The translations under genes and the position numbers were made by a program. From assembly GCA_024663395.1 (NCBI GenBank), contig JANFAH010000041.1, positions 496,001-560,000 of the forward strand: DNA of 64,000 nucleotides, in the 5' to 3' direction. Positions within the stretch are counted from its first letter, which is position 1. Every line of letters begins with the position of its first letter. This stretch comes from Pisolithus tinctorius. Taxonomy: Eukaryota; Basidiomycota; Agaricomycetes; Boletales; Pisolithaceae. Under the pieces are notes generated by a model that did no database searches, was not told the origin of the DNA, and was given only the letters and a program-made list of their open reading frames with translations. Of the stretch, positions 1 to 12,908 are shown piece by piece.

Positions 1-222
1 GCGCAGGGTGTAGCCAATGGATGCTTTACATGCACCACTGAAGCCCACCAGCGTCTTGGAGCATCCTTCAATATCTATGATGTCATGACACGTGATGGAA
101 ACATACTTAAATCGACGCGCAGGTCGGTACTCCATCAGCTTGAGCAGACTTCCTACTACCATTTCGCCGTTGACTCTTTGAACGTTGTCTATGAGTCTCC
201 CGAACGTAGCACCCAGACTTGA
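1..222 (+). CDS. Possible 3' end of a gene cut by the window edge
   Basis: Frame 1 is open from the first base to a TGA at 220-222 and reads about 73 residues with ordinary protein-like composition, including two cysteines in CFTC and a basic stretch KSTRRS. No family was recognised. It could be the last exon of a gene that starts to the left, or an exon that splices to the frame used downstream at 221-290; no clean donor was found. The gap to the next gene is only about 80 bp, which is short for two separate plus-strand genes, so one split gene is a real alternative. Confidence 0.25.
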   Translation, partial: AQGVANGCFTCTTEAHQRLGASFNIYDVMTRDGNILKSTRRSVLHQLEQTSYYHFAVDSLNVVYESPERSTQT

Positions 223-302
223 AGCGACTGGGGAGAAACAACTTCCGCTACCCTCCTCACATGTTGCAGAGCCCACTTCAGTGACGACCGCGTCACAACA
301 AG

Positions 303-836
303 GTGAGGGCATCTCTTGTCCCAGACATGCTCAGAATTAACCACGATATGTTCGGTCGGTCGTCGCCCCCACGCATACATTTTATAAATGAAGCTGCTGC
401 AGGTCCTGGTTCCGGCCACGAAGTTCCTCTGGACCAGATCCGGAAACCAGAGGAGGTCGACTGGGATGACCCGAATATTCGTGTCGTCGAGCTACCTCCG
501 CAGAGGAAACCATCATTCAAAGAAAGGGTGTACGGTAAGTGTTGGGAATTGTACTGGTAGCTCCTCTTTCGAAGTTCTCACTAGGCTGAATCCAGGTTAT
601 GCGAGGGTACGTTGCCTTTTATTCGAGTTTCGGAGCAGGCGTTAACTGTGCATTGTGAACGACATATATAATAGGTCATTCGAGGAAGTGTAAGCAGGCG
701 ATTAGAACTTTCGCTGATGAAACTTTGACGTAACATCATCCAGGCACTTGCTGACCCAAACGTCAAGGAGCAAGGAGAAAGAGTTCTTCGCGGAGAGGAA
801 ACGATTCCGAGGCGCAGAGGATCGGCGTCGGACTAG
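303..836 (+). CDS. Small conserved hypothetical protein with an 11-nt micro-exon
   Basis: Proposed exons are 303-534, 596-606 and 744-836, giving about 111 residues. The first exon ends G|GTAAGT, the second is only 11 nt (coding the rest of a Gly, then Tyr-Ala-Arg), and the third ends at TAG 834-836. The joins keep frame. The product is hydrophilic, with DWDDPN in the middle, a basic KPSFKERVYG block and a C-terminal EQGERVLRGEE segment; no membrane segment or signal peptide is visible. I do not recognise a named family. Met at 330 or 351 could be the start instead of 303. If the micro-exon were wrong, the last exon would lose its frame, which supports the model. Confidence 0.5.
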
Positions 837-1399
837 ACGTGTCGGTGAGGGCAGACTCAAAGTGGTTGAATCCATGGAGGTTCCTCGAGTGGTGGTGGTT
901 CTGCACTGTCTTTTTGTAGTACTTGTGCTACTAGTATTTGTACTCAAGTTGTCGTGCTTGGATGTTTTGGTTCTATTCAAGATCGGGTGTGTCGATATTG
1001 ACTATTAAGATTGCGTCAACTTGTTGACCCTGAAAACTGCTGGACAGCGGCTGGACTCCTCGAGCACGTGAGAAGGTTAAAGCCAAAGTATTGAATGCCT
1101 ATTCAAGTTATAACCCCTTCCTCACCAGGGCAAAATATTTACTGTAAAAAAAAGCGAGGCGTCCTTGACGATAACATCCACGCAAGTACATGTACCAAGC
1201 AGTGAAGACAGTCGATAAAATCTTGCGAAGACTTTTTCGAGATGCGGTCGCGATATTGTCTGTGACACTCTCTACTGCAATTACCAACTCTCTACTTCGT
1301 AAATATTACCCCAGGGGCAAAGCATCGGGTTCGATAACTCTCTTGGAGCCAACGCAGCCACTGTCGACGAGCCCCGTCATTTTCAGTGCTGAGTTTGCG
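837..1399. other. Intergenic, 837-1399
   Basis: No supported gene. ORFs of 60-92 codons in several frames show no recognisable family and overlap each other. It probably holds the 3' region of the small gene and the promoter of the queuosine-salvage gene; no clear TATA box stands out. Confidence 0.4.
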
Positions 1400-3078
1400 A
1401 TGGTTGTACGTGATCCAGGTCGTTTCTTTGCCTTATCCTTCGTTTTTCCCATACCTCGGTAGGAAACCAACGTCGTTCGCGTCAACCCGGAGGGCATAAA
1501 ACGCGCCGCAGCCTACGTACGTCCCGTCCCGTCTTCATCTGTTCCGTAAGAAGCAGCGTGTAGACGCCCAAACACTGACTGAACATGATTCCAACTCCTA
1601 GATCTCCTACAAAATTGCCGCAGAACAATACACTCCGCGCACGTGGCGAACCCAGCCACTGCACGTATGCCCACCAAAACCCTACTCCCCTTCGGATCCC
1701 CTTACAAGGCAATGCCTAAACTGGATATTTATCATTTCGGCGCTTAACTTTAGCTTCTGGTCCGAAAGGGAGGGTACAGCCGAACGGTATGGCGTCGAAT
1801 GGCGCAAAGGATGGGGTATGGAGGAAAGAGTCGTGCATACCGGCTATTGGAGTTTGGTCGCTGCTGTGAATAGAGGTACGCTCTAGTCAAGCTTGGTTCA
1901 TCCGACTGCTATCATTATAACGATGTTAGCGTTGGAGGAAAACATTCCTATTACGGACCCTGCTTTTTACTCCTCCGAGGGCCTTTGCCCAGATTCGCTC
2001 ATAGCCTACGTCTTTCGAGCTGCCACACAATGTAGAGAATCGATCCCACTCCTCCAAGAACGCATCGCAATCATGCGTGAGGTGGGGTCCATATTATGCA
2101 ACGTAAGTCAGCACCAGTCATTTCGATCGGTCGCCTCACCGGTGCTCATACGACTTCCCCTTGTTATACGCCTGTGGCATGAACAAAAACCTACGGTCTG
2201 TCGATCGCGTAGAATTTCAATGGATCATACCTTGGCTTCCTCGCATCCTTCCATAACCGAAAATATGGTCAAGGAACAGCCATTGACCTCGCTGAGATGG
2301 TCACTCACACCTTCCCTTCTTTCAGGGATGAGCAATGGCTCAATGGTCGCAAAGGTATACCATTCAATCCCTTTATGTATTCTCTGTCACTCACCTATCA
2401 CTTCCCATTTCACACTTCACTTCCGACTTCATTTCCGCTCTGACTTCCATTCTCGTTGGGTCGGTCGCTGGTTGGCTATTGGGTGGCTGGTTAATGGTTA
2501 ATTGGTGGGCTGATTTGGCTGGCTGGCTGGTTGTTTGCGCGCTACCCCTAACGCGACATCTCCGGAAATCAGTCCTCTTCTGGAAACGTGCCCAAATTCT
2601 GGTGGCAGAAACATGGGCAGCATTCTACCCCGAAATCTCTACTTACCAACACCCCATTTTCCCCAATGGTCCCGCCATCACTACACTCTCAATGTTCGCA
2701 GACTATCGCGTTCCCCAGATCTTGCATCATTTGCGGATCTTGGAGTACCCAGATTCTCTCGCACACAAGTTACGAGCAGGGACGTACCTCACGTCGGGGT
2801 GTAGAGAAGAGATCAGTTTGCGAGCGGCAAGCATTGTCGCTGTTGAAAGAGTAAGGAACGAAATTATATGTTTGCGAGAGAAGTCACACCAGGGGTCCGG
2901 TGAAGCTGGTTGTGGTAACGCCACTGGCACCGGCCAACACGATGAAGTCAGCAGTGTACTCATTGATTTTTACCTTTGGGATTTAGCAAAAAAGATAGAA
3001 CGGGGCGAAGAGCGGATAGAGGGTGTAGATACGGCGGATATGGTCCCAGTCCACCGTACGAGAAGTATTTGGTACTGA
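1400..3078 (+). CDS. Queuosine 5'-phosphate N-glycosylase (DUF2419 / QNG1 family)
   Basis: Family members release queuine from queuosine-5'-phosphate so that it can be reused for wobble modification of tRNAs; fungi lack de novo synthesis. Proposed exons are 1400-1405, 1463-1516, 1602-1875, 1930-2102, 2213-2354 and 2573-3078, all with GT-AG borders and consistent phases, giving about 384 residues, normal for the family. Family blocks seen in order are VNPEGIKRAAAY, WIFIISALNFSFWSE, TGYWSLVAAVNR, IPITDP, GQGTAIDLAEMV, FPSFRDE, WKRAQILVAETWAAF, TMFADYRVPQ-like SMFADYRVPQIL, DFYLWD and the terminal HRTRSIWY. The first two-codon exon is the weak part; the true start may lie elsewhere within about 100 bp upstream. 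The 2355-2572 intron is long (218 nt) and T/G-rich. The gene converges on the polymerase gene, whose stop codon lies 140 bp downstream. Confidence 0.87.
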
Positions 3079-3218
3079 TAGAATACTCACTCCGAGATGT
3101 ATGAGAAAGGATCCAACTTGGAACAGACGTATTATGGTAGAATGATTTGATATGTAATGCGTATCAATGCGGGGCTAGGTGTTATCCATGCTGGAGAAGT
3201 AGCAGAAGTCACCGGCAT

Positions 3219-5295
3219 TCACTCCTGCAGTGGTACTTTCCTCGGTCGGCCTCTCTTCCTTCTCCCGGGTTGAGCAGTCTCTACTAGATCCACCCCACTT
3301 CGGCGGTTACATGCCGAATCTGTACTCTGATCATCTACGCTGTTCTTCTTCGGTCGGCCTCTCGGCCGCTCTCCCGACAGAAATGTAAAATTTCGTCTTG
3401 CAGGATGGACATAGTCCATGCCAAGCTCGCCGAAGATCACTTCCTCGCTCTCCCCATACAAAAATTCCCACTTTCCCTCGCCCTCGATCCATTTCCACAA
3501 GCCATACTCGTCAAATCGTAAGCCGAGCCGGTGCGCTCGGGAATTGACATCCCGAAGAAATTCGATGTCTCCTGTTAAGACAATACGTGCAGCGCCCTGA
3601 CATTGTTTCGGTACGAAACTGTCCTCGTGCGGTTGATGTTAGAGTGAAGAGGAAGGAGAAACGAGAGGTTGGAACGACCACGTACAAGATTCCCAGCCTT
3701 CTATAATCTCCCCGCTGATCCCTGATCTGGCTCAACCGCTCTGCACGTCCCTCCCACTCTCCACCTTCCACACATTCTGGAATTCGCACGATACCTCTCC
3801 ACCTTTGTGGACCTCCCGAAATGTTTGCAACTATTAATCCCCTACTTTCAAGGGGCGAAACCACGTCCAGAAAGAGTGCTGTGTTGTGCACGTTTTGAGA
3901 GAAATGGACAAAGGTGTCGCCTACGGCATAGAATTGAGTGGGTCTGGGCTTTGGGGGTTTTTGGGCAGAGTCGTATGAATCTTTGGGTGGTTTCAACGCT
4001 GGCTCGAAGGGGTGTACGATGAGGAGAGTGACGTCGTTTGAGGAGGGTTGGTTGCGACGGCTGGTGTCAGGACGTGTAGCGTGAGACGACTTGATGGTCC
4101 GAAATGTTGATAAGGAAGCGAGGCTTGACTTACTGGTCGCCAACCAAAATGACCTCATACTTGTTTGATATGTTCTCGGATACGAATTTCTACTCACCAG
4201 AAAAGCTAAGGCAACCTGGTGACAAGATTACATGCATAACACACGCACGTGCACAGACTCGGCCTCTTCAAGCGTTACCGTCGAATTCATGCAGCCAGCG
4301 AACCGTGCACAGATCTGCTGTGCAGGGGTTAGCAAGTCGAAAAATTCCGGCTTGATCAGGTCAGAGAGGGATGTACACCCTGCATGGTAGAGCGTCTCAG
4401 CGCGTGTTCTCCTGCATGACGGGTGCAGTCCCGGAGATTAGCAGTACTTCGAGATGAGAGAGACGAATGAGGTGGTGGGACATACCCAATACCGGGGACG
4501 AGTTGAAGAGCGTGTATGACATATTGACTACATGCACCTTTGTCTTTGTGCTCGTCCTTCCCATCATCTGAGCCGTTGTCGGCGACTGCGGACGTGTGTG
4601 ATCGTTGGGTCTTTTGTGTGGTGTTCGTGGGGACCTGAAACCCGGCCCCCCATTGCATGAGGGGAATAGAATGAGATGAAAAATGAAAGGCGCACATATG
4701 ACACGTTCGCAATGAAAGCATCGATACGCTTTGCAATGCGGTCGCCTACTCCGCCTAGCTACGCACAGGGTACATCATGATCATGATCAGCATTGTTTCA
4801 CATGCAGCGTCCAGTTCCATTCGTCCTCACGTTCATGCGCCTACACACGCAGCCCTTCTTGACGAACGTGTGCAATCACGCTCGAACGCACGTGCCAAAA
4901 GAGACGAGCAGCAAGGAAGTGAACGAGTTAGCATGAACTCACCCTTTTCACTTGTCCGCCTGATCGAACAGGTTCGTCCATTCCGGCGACGACCTTGATA
5001 GCACGCTCGTACGCGCGCACTTTGTACGGGTTCCTTGCGTCGCTTGCTTCCGCCTCTGCCTTGTCTGCGCATGGGAAGGGGGAGGAGGGGGAAAGGAATC
5101 GTGATGAATTGAAATAAGTCCGACGGTAGTAACGAGAACGCGAACGAACTTACACCGCGTTAACAATTGGATGAGATCATAATTTGGGCCGGAGGTTGAT
5201 GTACTCGAGTGCCTCGGTCCCAGTCTCAGTCTTACATGTGGGGGCGTTCGTGTGATGCTGCAGGCCCATGTCTGTCTGAGCACCACCGAGAGCAT
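3219..5295 (-). CDS. Family X DNA polymerase-like protein with AT-hook tail; catalytic residues altered
   Basis: Family X polymerases fill short gaps in base-excision and end-joining repair. Proposed minus-strand exons are 5295-5154, 5064-4943, 4758-4705, 4634-4486, 4411-4249, 4189-4134, 4060-3686 and 3618-3219, giving 486 residues with all phases consistent. The N-terminus is rich in Arg/Ser/Thr and lacks acidic residues, which suggests mitochondrial import. Then come the 8-kDa lyase domain (NPYKVRAYERAIK, LGGVGDRIAKRID), a helix-hairpin-helix (LVPGIGRTRAETLY), the palm (RRNQPSSNDVT, RRLGIFF) and the thumb (LTGDIEF, EVIFGELGMDYVHPARRN). There is no BRCT domain. The tail holds two AT-hooks (RGRPKK, KRGRPRK). 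Oddities: the DxD motif reads D238-V-T240, and the third catalytic Asp position reads G352. The canonical lyase Lys position reads Arg99, with Lys98 beside it. This looks like a polymerase-dead paralogue or DNA-binding protein, but a second, active copy elsewhere cannot be excluded. It is head-to-head with the SNF5 gene. Confidence 0.88.
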
Positions 5296-5402
5296 GGTGG
5301 CTTGATGGTGGCAGTCAACAGTAATAAGATTACATAATCCCCCGTGTTCGCTGCTATCCCGTCTGCGTCGACACAGACTGCGACGAGGACACACCAATAA
5401 TT
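5296..5402. promoter_or_regulatory. Shared bidirectional promoter region (about 107 bp)
   Basis: The start codons of the minus-strand polymerase-like gene (5295) and the plus-strand SNF5 gene (5403) are separated by only 107 bp, so both promoters must overlap or extend into coding DNA. A CCAAT motif is present near 5389 on the plus strand, just upstream of the SNF5 start. Both products act on DNA or chromatin, so co-expression is plausible but not shown. Confidence 0.6.
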
Positions 5403-7693
5403 ATGACGGACACGCCAAAGCCGCAGCCGTCGACGACGCCCTACCCAACTACCAACATGACGAGTCTGACCGATGCCCAACTCCGCCAAACCATCACCCA
5501 ACTGTCTAATGCGGCCAATACGCAATATCAACATTATCAGCCCGCACATGCGAGCTCGAGTCAGACTCCGAGTACCCCAGCTGCCAAAGGTGAGCGTGTC
5601 TTCTGTGTCTTTCTTTGTTTTCCAATTCGAATGGATGGCGGGATCCGTACCCGGAACGAACACTAACACTATTGCCCAGCTTACCTTAAAAACATACATA
5701 CATGGTCGACGTCAACAACGCCAAGAGGATCCACGCGCGGCAGAGGCCGCACCAAAACTGTGCCCGTCGCACCCGCCTCGGTGCCCGCACCACCTCCCTT
5801 CGCAGCACCGCCGGCGTTGTACGCACACCATCCCGTCCCTGTCCCAGGCTCGGTTGTTGGCGTGGGCGTAAGTGGAGCATCAGGATCCTCTATGCCTGGC
5901 CCCGCCGCCCCAACTGCTTTGCCCCTCCCGGCCCCGGTGCCACCAACCGGCCCTCCGAACCCCCCTAAGCATCCTCTCCCCGTAGCTCTCCAGGCCTTCC
6001 ATTCGACCTACGCATCCCGTTTACGCACGGGTACAACCCTTCTCATGCAGCCCATCCTCTCGGGCACTTCTGCATCCACATCCACCACCACCGCCACCAC
6101 CACCACCACTGCACTGGCGGCCCGTGCGTCAACGCGTCGCACTGGAATGGTGAACTACGCTGATCCAGGATCTGGGGATGAATTTCCAGATGCCGGTGCG
6201 TTGGACTCTGATGATTCAGATTTCGTGGCGTCCGGTGGGACGAGGACGGCTGTGAGACAGTCGAGAGCGGCAGCAAGGATGGGTGCAGGTATGAGCAATG
6301 GAATGGGAGTATTTTATTCAGGGAATGGGGCGTCGGCGACACAGGGTGGGAGAGGTGGTGTGCCTTCGACACTGGGGATAACCAGCACCATGACGACGAC
6401 GGCGGCGACAGCGACGGTAGGGATGGGGACGACAGAAAAGGTGGAATTGGATCAAAGTTATTTGGGGATGATTCCCCCTTCCAAGTTTATCAAGGCGAGG
6501 CCCGTAGGGCCAACAGCATATGAGTATCCGTAAGTTATCTTTCCTGCATGTGCCAACTCAAGCTACCCTCTCCCTACTTCGCAGCTCCCTCGATACTCTC
6601 CTCACACACGCCCAAACCCGCACCTCTCTCGTCCCCATCCGCGTCGAATTTGACACCGACACTCACCGCATCCGTGACTGCTTCGTGTGGAACCTGTACG
6701 AACCACTGGTGAAACCGGAAATATTTGCGAAGGTATTTTGTACGGATTTGGAGTTACCGGTTGTGCCTTGGGTGGAGACAGTGGCGAATCAGATTAGAGC
6801 GCAGTTAGAGGAACACGAGGGGGTTGCATCTTTGGACTTGGGGGTGGAAGGGTGGTATGGGTGTGACGTTGGGTTTGAGTTTGGATGTCGGTACGGGTAT
6901 GCAGATGGGAATGCATGGGATGGAAGGGATCAAGTAGGGGGGGAGAAGAATTACCCAAACTGGGAAGAGCCCTCTCCCGAAAACGGCGGAGAAATTCCAG
7001 AGTGTCGTGTCATTCTAAGCGTAGGTTTGCGCTTCGCTCGTTTGTTCATCGTCAATACTCAAACACCACCCGTCTCAACCTACAGATTGACGTCCAAATC
7101 GCAACCCACCACTTAATGGACCATATCGAATGGGACCTCTTATCGCCACTGACACCGGAAGATTTCTCAAAACAGCTCTGTGCGGAACTCGGATTGGCTG
7201 GAGAAGCAATTCCGTTGATTGCACACGCTGTCCACGAGGAACTTATCAAGCATAAGAGGGATGCGATTGAATGGGGGGTTATTGGGGGTGACTATAGGGA
7301 GTCTGTTGTGGGACCGGGTGCTTTGGCAGGTGGCGGAGGAAGTGAGGACACGGAACGGAGGACCGCTGTTGGCGGTGGCAGTGGCGGTGGCGTACTCAAG
7401 GACAAGACTGGGCTGGGGCTTGCGTGGGGTCGAACGCCGAGAGAGAATAGGGGACCCAAGACATTACGGAGTGTGTGGAGGGAGTGGTCCGAAGCCGAGG
7501 AGTTCAGAACGCGGTTTGAAGAGTTGACAGCAGAAGAAGTAGAGAAGAGGGAGATTGAGAGAGAAAGGGCGAGTCGGTGCGTTTCTTACGTGTGTTATTT
7601 CGGTGGTGGGTGGGTACTGATTTGTTTTGGGTATCTAGACGATTGCGGAGGGAAACGTCGAAATTCCAGACAACGAGAACGAGACGAAGATGA
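5403..7693 (+). CDS. SNF5/SMARCB1-type chromatin remodelling subunit (Snf5 or Sfh1)
   Basis: This is a core subunit of SWI/SNF or RSC-type nucleosome remodellers, acting in the nucleus. Proposed exons are 5403-5589, 5680-6529, 6585-7020, 7086-7576 and 7639-7693, giving 672 residues with all phases consistent. The N-terminal half is low-complexity (Pro/Ala/Thr/Gly rich), with a RTGMVNYADPGSGDEFPD segment before the conserved DQSYLGMIPPSKFI. The two SNF5 repeats follow: the first (about residues 355-430) contains VPIRVEFD, DCFVWNLYEPLVKPEIFAK and LELP; the second (about 492-560) contains IDVQIATHHLMDHIEWDL and SPEDF-like TPEDFSKQLCAELGL. A charged helix and the basic end TRTRRR close the protein. 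A Gly-rich insert lies between repeat 2 and the C-terminal helix. Whether it belongs to RSC or SWI/SNF cannot be decided here. Confidence 0.93.
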
Positions 7694-9129
7694 ATGGGCG
7701 TTTTTTTGTTTGTTTATTGTTCACGTATACGGTCTGGCTGTTTCGATGCTTATCGCATAAAACACGCGCTGCGTTATCTCGCAGGCAGCAATGAATTTCT
7801 GAAGATACGATCTGTCGCCTAGAAGAGAAGATGTTGATGTTCTCGACCAGGTGAGTGGAACGATAACAGACATATGCATTGTGAGGTGAAGGGATGCACG
7901 CTGTCTCAGGAAGACACGAAGGCGTGCAAAGTGCTGATAGTGAGTCTGCGTGTATAAATACCGAGTCTCGTCTTCTTCAATTCGATTGCATTCGTATGAA
8001 CCTAGTTATATGTATGTATACATGAACTGACCCTCGATCATGTATGGTGAGCTTCGACGAATATGAATATGAAATGGGAGATAGGATGGACAACGATGAT
8101 TGGTAAATCGTATTTTATAGTGGGAAGATGAACTGCATAGGTTCGCGTGTCGCGCTAGGCCTCCATACCCGCTGGGGAGTGCGAGAGGTGAGCGCATGAC
8201 GTGAGCTACCGCCGTGGGGGGGCTGCCGGTGACGTGGAAGGGGACAGTAGTCTGGCCACTGACCTCCGCGGGAATGGGCCAGGGGCTAGAACTGTGCTGT
8301 AGGTCGATATGATAATGATCGCTCGACTACACACTACTAAACTGTTGACTCAGATCGCGACATGTAGCATCATTCCGAGATATCCCGTGATGACATGAAC
8401 TGTTTTAAGAGGGGGTCTCAGAACAAATGGATAGACGGAGGTGAGGAGACCCGACAGGTTCCGAGGTGTGGGTAGGAACGTGTGATCATCCTTTGAGAAG
8501 AGAGAGACATGAGCCATACACGTTGATGGGGAGGGGAGTGGAATTGGATGCGGGGAATGTAAAGTTAGTAGGGTGTATTATGTAATGGGACATCTCCCCC
8601 CAATTGACAATATGACCGGTCCGGTGCGCGATCAGCCAGCGAACAAGGACGATACCACCTGTCTGCCAAGTGTGACGGTCGAGTTGGACCCGAGGGGGCG
8701 TCTAAAGGGTAAGTAAATACTAAGCACATGCACAGCCTACCTATTAGTACCTGCTGAGCCAGCTTGTTCCCTTTTTGTGTCTTCCCCACGTTCTCCTCTA
8801 ACCCCACGTTGCCGTGCCCTGAAGGCCTGACTCACTAGTACTGCCAACTGCACACGTCTGCCTCCTGTCTGCTGCATTCCAACCTCCACGCCCGTCCGTG
8901 TCTATTACTAAAAAAGAAAGGAAAAAAGAAAGGAAAAAAAAAAAAAAAAAAACCACGACACGACTCCATCCCACTACACGCCGTCTCGTCCATCATCGTT
9001 CTTATTTGATAATCCCCATCTTCGCCTCTAGAACACCCCTCTTAGACATACTTCACTATCATCCGCTTCCTCAACCTTATATCTACCCCATTCACACTCC
9101 CCCACTCCTCCTTCGCATTCAATCCCCCC
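7694..9129. other. Intergenic, 7694-9129 (cre1 promoter side)
   Basis: No gene is supported in this 1.4-kb stretch. It ends in a pyrimidine-rich leader upstream of the cre1 start, typical of fungal promoters, and contains a purine/poly-A tract at about 8910-8951. It is the likely promoter and 5' UTR of cre1. Confidence 0.5.
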
Positions 9130-11716
<2,587 letters not shown>

Positions 11717-12908
11717 TGACCCCCTGCTCATTTGCTGATCTGGCATTCAACTGAAGATACTAACATCGACGCATGCTTTCGTTCGTCCCATACTACCTTC
11801 CCCCCATATCCCTATCGCACCAGCTCTTTCACATATCTATTTCTTGTCACTTCATACTCTTAGATACTTGTCCCCTTTTTCGTTCGTTCGGTTGGTTGGA
11901 CTTCAACCCCTCTTAGTACCTTCCCACAGCATTGCGTGTGTGTGCACCGCCAGTCTCATTACCCACCTCATTCCCGTCGTTATTTTTGGCACGATACGAT
12001 CCCCCGTTTCTCGTTACCACACCGTTTTCCTTTCGACCTTTCTCGGAACTCTTCACTTCCTTCCCATTTTTTTGTCCTCTCGAGACGCTGGAGTTCACGA
12101 TGACCACGTCACACTTCCCAATTCGCAACACGCACAATGCACTAGACCGGCTAGTTACCTCTTCGAAGGGCGAGCTACGTATTTACTAGGCGTTTATGAT
12201 ATGACTACACAGATAGATTTATGTATACGTGCTTGGTAATGAGTATTGTATCGTTCAGATCGGGTGTTTTTTTTTTTTTTTGTATATGCCCAGGAGGGGA
12301 GAATGTAGTCTGACACCGGTACATATCAAAGGCGTACGTCCATAGGGACGGGCGACCTAACGATCTGATATGCTATCCAAGCCATTGATTAGGCCTTAGA
12401 CCGACAGGGTCGTTACTTACTCAGTACTAGTAGCACAGCTCGGTATTTTGTTGGGCGCGATGCGTGGGGAGTCGGGACTGATTCATTTCGGCGACTCTAG
12501 TTGATACTTCATAAATCAATAAATCCTGAAGTACTGCCTTCAGAATTGTTGCTGCCTGTTCCAGGCGTAGCTACGGACTGAACTCTAATGAGTCGTGCCA
12601 GGCCTTAGCACATTTCGGGCTTCTCGGATCCCAGCTTACGCTGAGAGACACCGTATCCCAGACTTCGTCGTGTCGCGTTCCGTTACCTGCCTGAACTCTA
12701 CATCACCAGCCCCGTAGTATTAAGACCAACCCCGAGTACGTTACGGTTCGCCCGACAGACCTGAGAAACACCGGTCGCCCAACCACGTTCTAGTCCGATT
12801 TCTATCTGCATCATTGCATATTCCGCCCTTTATACGTATGCAATCACGCCCTATCACGCTCTCATATTACACACGCCGTATAACCTCGCACGGCCCTCAT
12901 CAACCAAA
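11717..12908. other. Intergenic, 11717-12908
   Basis: This is the cre1 3' flank and the WD40-gene promoter. It is T/C-rich at 11,800-12,150 and has a poly-T tract at about 12268-12281. No gene is supported. The part from about 12000 to 12880 reappears, inverted and CpG-depleted, at 56183-56815. Confidence 0.5.

Noticed and set aside
1306..1712. Minus-strand ORFs opposite the first QNG1 exons
   Set aside because: The plus strand carries clear DUF2419 blocks with good splice sites over the same bases.
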